Made by a program: the position numbers and the translations under genes. Below, piece by piece: positions 56,925 to 64,000 of a DNA stretch of 64,000 nt. The notes beneath the pieces were generated by a model. That model saw nothing but the letters and a program-made list of their open reading frames with translations. It made no database searches and was not told the origin of the DNA. The DNA lies in contig CM030366.1 of the NCBI GenBank assembly GCA_017893485.1, forward strand, positions 75,211,227 to 75,275,226, given 5' to 3'. This DNA is from Hemerocallis citrina (lineage: Eukaryota > Streptophyta > Magnoliopsida > Asparagales > Asphodelaceae). Positions within the stretch are counted from its first letter, which is position 1. Each line of letters starts with the position of its first letter.

Positions 56925-57280
56925 AGAGGTTCTTACTGTAAATGTCTTCTAGACCGAAAAAAAAAATGAACAATACCTAAACATTAAATAGATAGATAAA
57001 GTCATGAAACCCCCTACACTTGGTCCCATAATTGAGAAGTCTAATGCTGTTAAATTTTCCTCATTTTAGCACTCTGCTGTTAACTTTCAAATTTTCAGGG
57101 TTAAATCATAATTGTCAAACTACCGTAATACCATTTCTTCCATTTAAAATACATTCTTCTTCTGATTCTCTTGAATCTCTTCCTCTCTTTTCCTCCACTC
57201 ATTCCTTTCAAAGTAATAATAATAATTGTTAAGAAGCATTCCATTCCTTCCCCAAATTCTCCCTACTCTTCTCTCTCTCC

Positions 57281-57302
57281 TAACCTTAACCTTAACCTTA
57301 AC
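57281..57302. repeat. Short CCTTAA microsatellite
   Basis: Just under four units of CCTTAA in a row. Not the plant telomere repeat. Confidence 0.8.
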
Positions 57303-57330
57303 CATAACCATGGCTATCACTCTCACCTCC

Positions 57331-57520
57331 TCTTTTGTATGATTGGGAAACTTCAATTCGGTGTGCGACGTGGCAGGGGCCTGGCGGAGCCTAAGGCGGA
57401 TCCTTGCTTCGCTGATAATTTTATTGTCTTATACTTTTCGATTTTATTTTTATTTGGTATTTCATATGTTTGTTGAATTGCTTATGAGAAAAAGAGATAA
57501 AGAGTTTGTACGATGGGTTT
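57331..57520 (+). repeat. Right-facing arm of a diverged inverted duplication
   Basis: Shares CTCTTTTGTATRATTGGGAA, then RCTTC at one end and TTGCTTATGAGAAA, then GTACGATGGGTTT at the other with the reverse complement of 58733-58918; the middle is more diverged. It may be an exon-like or promoter-like segment duplicated in inverse orientation. I recognise no protein family. Confidence 0.6.
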
Positions 57521-57528
57521 TTAGATGA

Positions 57529-57777
57529 ATGTTCTATTTTCACATTATTATGATTGACGGAACAATATTGAGTCGAGTTTCATGTTACAGGTATGTTCAG
57601 TTGCATGCTTTTCGTGTGCTAGCACTTCAAGCTATAATTAGAGGATGCTACAACACTATCAAAGCTTGTATTAGCTCGGCTCATCAAAAGGCTCTCGCAA
57701 GAATTGAGAGACTATTTGTAACACCCACCAAACACCTGCCGAATTGCAAATCATTGTTTGAAACTTTTAGCTCCTAA
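57529..57777 (+). CDS. Unidentified short open frame, possible exon
   Basis: An 82-codon frame; a TTACAG at 57586-57591 could be a splice acceptor. The later part has normal codon-like composition (HAFRVLALQAIIRGCYNTIK, SSAHQKALARIERLF). No domain recognised, and no upstream exon or promoter could be tied to it. It could be chance. Confidence 0.2.
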   Translation: MFYFHIIMIDGTILSRVSCYRYVQLHAFRVLALQAIIRGCYNTIKACISSAHQKALARIERLFVTPTKHLPNCKSLFETFSS

Positions 57778-57780
57778 TGT

Positions 57781-58340
57781 TTATCCAATGTTTGTAGAAA
57801 GCCATGGATATGAAACTTCCATGTGCACATTGCTGTGAGGAATCTTAAACCAATATTTTTACATCACATTTTATGGTCATCCTCACAATAAGATAACTAT
57901 AAACTTACTGTAATATGAAATGTTGTAACTTACAGCACAACCAACAAAATCTTCCTGTATATCAAACACAAGAGGTATTACTCAATTTAAACTTACAAAC
58001 AATGACCTACTACAATCCACAACAGATTTTAAACCATATAAGCATGGTTAACTACTTCGACTTGTGGTTCTGCTAAGAACAAAGTTTCTCAGATATATCG
58101 GTTGGAAGCAAGTCATGTATTCAAACAGGATACTACAAAATACTACATTTGCTTCACTTTCAAGTAGCAATAGAGTATAGCACAGGTGCTGAGAATGGTA
58201 ACCCCATTATATACAAACTCTCTTTCTCACAAGCAATTCATCCGAACACATACATGGTAGATCAAAGAATATATTTCAAGAAATTGAAAACAATAAAGTA
58301 CTCACAACCTTCAAAATATAGTATTTCATACATTCATCTA
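57781..58340. other. No feature recognised
   Basis: AT-rich sequence between the unidentified frame and the next MITE. It ends with the TCATCTA repeat that flanks the MITE. Confidence 0.4.
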
Positions 58341-58710
58341 AGGCTAAATTTGGGAGAAAAAAATACCCCTTGAATTATCCCCTTCATGCAGAAAATCTCA
58401 CTGAACTTTTTTTTTTTTGCGCAAAAAACCACATTCAAGTATAGTTGTAAAAAACTCACTCCGACAGCGTGAGCTTTCTGTTAAAGTTGAATGAGGATTT
58501 TTGACAATAATGAGAAAGATGCATTATGTTTTGTGAACCAACTTGCAAAGATGAATGAGATTATCTAATACAAGCAGTAAAGTTAGATATGTTTTTTTAA
58601 AAAATATACTTGAGGGGGTTTTTTTGCAGCCATAGTTAAGTGTTGTTTTCTGCACAAAAAAAGTTCAGTGTAGTTTTTCTACATACAAATTTTTTCTTCA
58701 AATTTAGCCT
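58341..58710. mobile_element. MITE, 370 bp, flanking repeat TCATCTA
   Basis: Tips AGGCTAAATTTG (58341) and CAAATTTAGCCT (to 58710) are inverted repeats. Further in, GAACTTTTTTT and AAAAAAAGTTC words mirror each other. TCATCTA stands at 58334-58340 and 58711-58717. No coding capacity. Confidence 0.8.
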
Positions 58711-58732
58711 TCATCTAAAACTCCAACCTTTC

Positions 58733-58918
58733 AAACCCATCGTACAAGTTATCTCTTTCTCATAAGCAATTTATCAGAAACACTCACACAAAACCCAAAA
58801 AGTAGAAGACATTTCCTCCAAACCAGCAGCTTCGCCATGACCTCCGCCGCATCTCCTCCTTCACATTGTACACCAAAGAAGCTTCCCAATTATACAAAAG
58901 AGAGGGTAAGATAATAGT
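58733..58918 (-). repeat. Left-facing arm of the inverted duplication
   Basis: Reverse complement of 57331-57520 in diverged form. On the minus strand a 67-codon frame (58784-58987) includes PSLLYNWEASLVYNVKEEM. The MITE at 58341-58710 lies between the two arms. Confidence 0.6.
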
Positions 58919-59348
58919 TGTTGCTGCTAATTTTGTTGTGTGAGCAAACAGATGATATGTAGATTCTTCTAGAAACAATAAAAGCATGTCTGCTGGCTTC
59001 TTGCCGGTGTTGACCGTTTCTTAATGCTGCCGCTGACCTGTAAAAAGTTCGAAACACCGAAATTGTTCCCGGCGACGAACCTCTACGCTTAAGTCAGTAA
59101 TCAAGAAAATTACGAAAGAGATTTTATGGAGAAAATACAGATTGTCTTTTTTATGGTGGGGGTAGGGAGGTATTTATAGTCGCCCTTAGAAACAGTTTTG
59201 ATATGGCTAAAAATGGGATTAAATCGAGACCGTTCAAATCAGGGACGAATCTCAAAACTTTCAGGGGTAAAATGGTAATTTCACCTACTAACGGGTCTAA
59301 AAGGGAAAGTGGTCTTTCTTCAATGTACAATAACCCAAAAATGGATAT
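58919..59348. other. No gene recognised
   Basis: Mixed-composition sequence up to the presumed Tat-like LTR start. A TATTTATAG word at 59171 is present, but no gene follows that I can support. Confidence 0.35.
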
Positions 59349-62300
59349 GTCCTATTGGGTATGAGTTGCAGCCCGCCACAAAGCAGTCCGGGATATTTAC
59401 AGAGTAATTCAAATTCGTGATTATCTCTAAGAGGCGGTTTAAACCGACTCTCTTATCATGAAACGAGTTTAAACTTTATATCTTATCAAAAATACCGGGA
59501 CATAAAGATAAATGATTATCTCTAAACTATCTCTAAATGTAGCGCCCCGAATTCCTAACTCAGGAACTCGTGACACTCTCCAGGATCTTTCCTTAAATGA
59601 GTCACAACACAGCGAAAATCACAGGAAATTAAAAACATTTATTACATCAAATTGTTATTACAATGTCCAATGATTACAACAATTATAATTAATTGTTACA
59701 ATAAGAATGTACAATAAAGTTGTGACAGTAACTTTCACTTGGATACTTTCCCCTGCTAGAGCTTTCCCCGTGATCCCAACACGTCAGTTGATTACAACTG
59801 ACGATAATGCTATATTCGGCTATCCTCTCTATGTCATAATATAACGATTCTAACCTCAACAATCCACAAAATATTTGATGCGAAGAAAAAGGTGATGTCA
59901 AACAAGTGTTGGTGTATACCATGGCCTAATCTAATGCACACACTATGCACACATGCTCCTAAAGCTAATGCACGCTTGGTTGAAAGATACATCCCTTACT
60001 ACACACCCCCCAACCAAACGACGTTCTTCAGTTTAACGGGGCTCGATCCCCCACTATGTATCCTACTCTTGTGCTCTCTCCTGTTTCTGATTCCAGTGAT
60101 GGTGAGGCTGCAGTCGTCTGGCATACCCGTCACTGCTGTCATTAGTGGTGTCCAATCCTCGTGTTTTATCCACTATGCCCAGAATCCCAGTCGCAGGCTT
60201 ACCCTGCACGACTGTAATCATGGTATGTTGCTGTAGCTACGTCTCCCCGGACCTCACCAAAAGCTGATATACGGGCACTAGTACTCCCCACCGGAGGACT
60301 TAGAGTCTTTTCCATAGAGTCTCGCTCTGTAGGGACTTCCTCTAAACCTCCTTCCCGCATCGATCAACAAAGGACCTGACAGATATAAGGTTTCCCCAAC
60401 TCCGCTACACTTGTCCATAGACTAGAGCAGAACTTGCATTCGAGACAATGTCAACACTCCAAACCTCCTCAAAGGTTGTTACGGACATAAAGGCATTCCT
60501 GCCGAAACAGTGGAGCCCCCACAGAGTCTCCCCGACTCCGTTACAGGGCGGCTCGGGGTCCCTGTCCGCGTTAAACGAACCTAGGATTTGGCCAGGCATG
60601 GTGACGCCATGCATCCCCCTGACAGGCGAAGACCTTCGCTAGTGCCTGTCTTTACACTCAACCAAGACTCGATCTAGTCCTACCAAGGTATCCATGCTAC
60701 CCTACCCCAAGACTAAAAGTAAGGCTAATTACACGATTACTAGTATTTCTTTTATCAACCGATTACTAAAAGCCATCACTTTAGCCAAACTCTAATTCTC
60801 TTTCATTTTCTTATTAGAAGTATGGACCTCTAGGCGAGCCTAGAACAATCTCATATTACCTATTCTCTTAGTTAGGCGATCTATCTACCATATCCAATCT
60901 CTAACTTGGTAATCAACTTGGCTTGCTATGAACAACTAGTTAAGTCCTACTTGTAGACTCTCTCTAGTTAGTTACCTTTTATCATCAATGGATATTAACC
61001 CATCCCACACTAGGGCTCAACTAGCTCTCAATTCCGGCCCAAGGGTTGGCCCGCCTCGACCTACACTTGGCACGAACCAACGACGAATCAACCCCGTCGA
61101 TTACCGCAACCGCCATCTACGCTTGGAGTTCGATTGCCACCTCGGCCCGACCAACAAGTAGCTCCTGCTAAACTTAACGCTCCATGGTCCTCAACAGGCA
61201 GTAGCTCCAAAATACACCCATGGCTTCCATCCTTGCACGGCGAGTGCGTCGGTGCACGATTCATCTCCTCCAACACGTTCGATGCGACACGGGCCCTATT
61301 CTACCCGTCTAGATTTGTCAACAAGACTTAGTCCTAGAGTCTTAAAACTCAACCAACGTATCCCAACAAGGTACACTACACTAGGAGTAAGTCCTAACCC
61401 ATGAATACCCAAATAGGGGTTCTAAGAGCCCTAAAATTGACACTTTATAAATCCAAACAGCAAGCACACATTTGGCATTTATGCCGAAACAAAGTCTATC
61501 CCGGTCCCGATTCTTTGAGAAATCACGATCGGGCACTCCCATGCTTCTACTCAAGGTAGAAAGCAAGTAATAGCACACTTTGGGCATGGATTTCATCCCA
61601 AAATGGTCAACAACACTACCTCAACATCAAATACAATTTCTACTTCAAAATAGTGAACAACGTTGTCTATTTTGGGGTCTACAAGCAACTACGAGCTACT
61701 CTTATCAAAGAACTTTAGGTAATTTAATTCATAACTCAAGTACACATCTATAACATGTCAAAAAGCAACTCTAAGCCAACAAGTTACAAGTTCAAACTCA
61801 TTTCAATGAACATAGTGCAAAATAGTAAGCTCTAGTATTTACTGTGTTTCTGTCGTCACTTGTAAAAATCATATACAATCGCACACTTATCCAAATCATG
61901 ATTTCTCGATCAATACAGAAAGGTTTATGTATCTACTAAAACTTCTTAGTTTCAAATTTCTTCATACAAGGTCGTTTACAAGCTCTTATGGTCCAATCTT
62001 CAACAAGTGTACAGAATCTCATAACAGAACATCATATCAACACAGTCATGGGATAAAATCAGATTAAAATAGTAAACGGTATCATAATATTATGAAATTT
62101 TACAATATAGCTCATGACACATGACGTGACAACACTTCCAAAAATCAAGTGATTCTACCAAGTATATTTTCAATTATGCCTCTTTGAATAGTCATAAAAA
62201 ACAGAGCAATAACAGCAGCAGTTCTGTTTACTAAAATAACAAGCTAAGTTTGCATGACTTTATTAACATAGCTACAATGGTCCAAACCTCATGAAATTTG

Positions 62301-63636
62301 AAACATAGGTTTTAGATACCCTAAGAAAGACATACCAAAATTTTAGATCATTCCCATAAGCATGCATCAAGATACATGTCATTCTTCTCACAATAGTAAC
62401 AACAAAATCTATTTCTTTCTATTCTGACCAGCATGCAAGTTGTCATTTTATTTTAATAGCAGAAAAAAATCAATAAAATCTGGAAAAATTACTGAAGGTG
62501 TACGACACATTAATGAACAACATATAAAATTTTCAAGTTAATCCAAGTGGTGGTGTTCGAGTTATGAGCTATGGACTAATAACAAAAATTCAGCTTTTTA
62601 ACAGGATTTTCTGTTTTGGGTTTTCTTAGCACAAAATGAGCTATTTAAGTTCATACAAGAGCATGCATGGCATTTTTCAGTCTCTACAACCACCATTCAA
62701 CAATCAAAACGAAACAAAGAGATTAGAATCACCCACCTTGATGAGTTTGGTGGAAAAGAAATATCCTACAAGCTCCTATCTCCTTGATTAGCCTTCTTGC
62801 TCCTTGGTTCCTCCTCCTTGGCTTCTCTTCTTCTCCTTGTTTTCTCTTCTTCCAAATCAGTAGCAAGACACTCTTTCTCTCTTTCTTTTTCTCTTTCTTA
62901 TGAGTGTGGAGGTAGTATAAGATGGAAAATGAGACGGAGAAGTAGGGGGATTTTAATACACAAAAGAGAAGAGAGGGGGGAAGAGTGTGGCCGGATTGTG
63001 CATGGGGAATAGGGGGAAGCATCTTCTCATGGATTGGGGGAAGTGGGAGGTGGAGTGTGAAGACTCATCATGAGTCAAGATTCCATGTTCAAACCCTAAC
63101 CCTAATTCTCTTTCCCTCATTCTTTTCCCTCTGAAATCTTGGTCGGATTTGGGCTTGTGCATGTGCACACATATTTTTTTTTGTTACATGCCATGGTATC
63201 ATATATGTGTTGAGTTGAACTAGGGTCAACTCGGGTTTAATCGGGTCTAGTTGAAGCTTATGAGTTACTTTCATACTAAAATCTTCAAAAAGAAAAATAA
63301 ATAAATAACTATAGCATTTTAGTGCTTAATAAAACATACATATATTCATATGAAAATTCGGGTTGTTACACTAAATGCAGCTATAAGTACCCTTTCCCCC
63401 CACCGTAAAAAAGGTAATCAATTTTTTTCCACATAAACGCTTTTTCATAATCTTCCTGATTATTGACTTGATCATCGGAGGGTTCGTCGCCGGGATCCAT
63501 CACAAACTTTTTGCAGGTTAACGACAGCGGCAAGGAACCAATCAAACGCCGGTGAAAGTTAACAGGTTGCCTTATTTGTTTCCTAAAGAATCCACAAATT
63601 CATCTGCTTGCTTCCACACAAAAATTAGCAGCAACA
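59349..63636 (+). mobile_element. 5' LTR of a second Tat-like element, split by a solo LTR
   Basis: Probable start TGTCCTATTGGG at 59349. After the nested solo LTR it resumes at 63371 with CTATAAGTACCC (TATA-like) and ATCATCGGAGGGTTCGTCGC, CGGGATCC, a layout like the Tat LTR at 34414 (TATAAATACCC, CATCGGAGGGCC, CCGGGAC). It ends AGCAGCAACA just before a TGGCAC-type PBS. Net length about 450 bp. The left boundary is tentative because the 3' LTR is outside the window. Confidence 0.6.
59538..63370 (-). mobile_element. Solo LTR, 3833 bp, TSD CTAAA
   Basis: In + coordinates it starts TGTAGCGCCCCG and ends GGGTTGTTACA; CTAAA lies at 59533-59537 and 63371-63375. The start resembles the solo LTR at 50842. 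Near its other end is a CT-rich leader (62780-62900), matching the leader position in the sister LTR. No PBS, gag or pol. The many open frames inside have no recognisable domain. Confidence 0.9.
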
Positions 63637-63639
63637 GAT

Positions 63640-63656
63640 TGGCACCGTCGGTGGGA
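63640..63656 (+). other. Primer-binding site of the second Tat-like element
   Basis: TGGCACCGTCGGTGGGA follows the LTR end within a few bases and parallels the site at 34924 (TGGCACTGTCTGTGGGA). Confidence 0.65.
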
Positions 63657-63706
63657 AACGAAAAGCAATCCTACCTTACTGCACCGGTGAAGTTGTTTCT
63701 CAAGCT

Positions 63707-63973
63707 ATGCCTCCGAAGAAGGGGAAGGCAGCGGTCTCTACCCGCAGAGCCACTCCCATTCCTTTTCCTCCTCCACTCCACGACGTCTTTCCTCAATCCG
63801 TCCAGCAAGTTCAGCAACCGCAGCCCAGACAGCCTCTTCTCAACCCATCCAGCAACCGCAGCCTGGAAAGCCTCTTCCTCAACAACCTCTCCCCCAGTAG
63901 GCCCCTCAAGGGCCTCAAAGGGCTACCCCGGAGGCTCCCGTCGAAGTCATCAAAGGCAACTTCCTATTCATGA
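63707..63973 (+). CDS. Start of Tat-like gag (N-terminus, possibly frameshifted)
   Basis: ATG at 63707 opens MPPKKGKAAVSTRRATPIPF, then a Pro/Gln-rich stretch (SVQQVQQPQPRQP). A basic, Pro/Gln-rich start 50-70 bp after the PBS is usual for Tat gag. The frame closes at 63973, earlier than expected, so a frameshift is likely; the rest of gag would lie right of the window. Confidence 0.5.
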   Translation: MPPKKGKAAVSTRRATPIPFPPPLHDVFPQSVQQVQQPQPRQPLLNPSSNRSLESLFLNNLSPSRPLKGLKGLPRRLPSKSSKATSYS

Positions 63974-64000
63974 CCATGTCTCCGTCCATAACCCCTCATC

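Noticed and set aside
57281..57302. Telomere-like repeat
   Set aside because: The unit is CCTTAA, not the plant telomeric CCCTAAA, and the run is only 22 bp.

Overview
This is nuclear DNA of a flowering plant, probably a eudicot; I cannot name the species. The evidence is a spliced plant gene with GT-AG introns and dense nests of plant transposon families: Ty3/Gypsy chromovirus and Tat lineages, hAT, PIF/Harbinger-like MITEs and an L1 LINE. No bacterial, organellar, CRISPR or rRNA feature was seen.

Only one host gene is recognised with confidence. It encodes COX6B, the plant cytochrome c oxidase subunit 6b, on the + strand in five exons (2476-2508, 3374-3586, 3718-3800, 3905-3986, 15039-15092). 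Introns 1 to 3 are short. Intron 4 is about 11 kb and holds an L1 remnant (4.7-5.5 kb), a 471-bp hAT element with a perfect 8-bp target duplication (6022-6492) and a decayed chromodomain-bearing Gypsy element (about 6.8-13.98 kb). Exon 2 has an in-frame TAA, so the gene is either a pseudogene, miscalled at one base, or rescued by splicing.

Downstream of COX6B, short unique host segments (15.1-15.6, 17.2-17.4, 31.6-31.8, 49.5-49.8 and 55.7-56.1 kb) are separated by stacked insertions whose order can be read from target-site duplications. (1) A hAT element (17375-31599, TSD CTGATCCT) holds a solo LTR (17788-30734, TSD GATCA), which holds a complete long-LTR, short-interior retroelement (21139-30546, TSD ACCAT). 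(2) A Harbinger-like element (31785-49531) carries a Myb-like accessory gene and a plant-mobile-domain fragment. It is split by a Tat-lineage Gypsy element (34414-49456, TSD AGCAG), itself split in its protease by a solo LTR (36873-40372, TSD GTGAC). (3) A second hAT element (49814-55664) holds a solo LTR (50842-55632), which holds a MITE (53188-53962, TSD TTA). (4) A Tat-like 5' LTR (about 59349-63636) holds a solo LTR (59538-63370, TSD CTAAA), and its internal region runs off the right edge.

The Tat element is the richest unit. It has gag, protease, RT, RNase H and a second archaeal-type RNase H, but no visible integrase. After these come an antisense gene block with its own TATA box and about 25 tandem copies of an 88-bp repeat before the 3' LTR. 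The 21139-30546 element has nearly identical 4.27-kb LTRs, each carrying an array of 13 short hairpins whose stems change in a compensatory way. I found no clearly new biological system. The hairpin array, the family-specific palindromic motifs in the MITEs and the interrupted COX6B gene are the points most worth testing.
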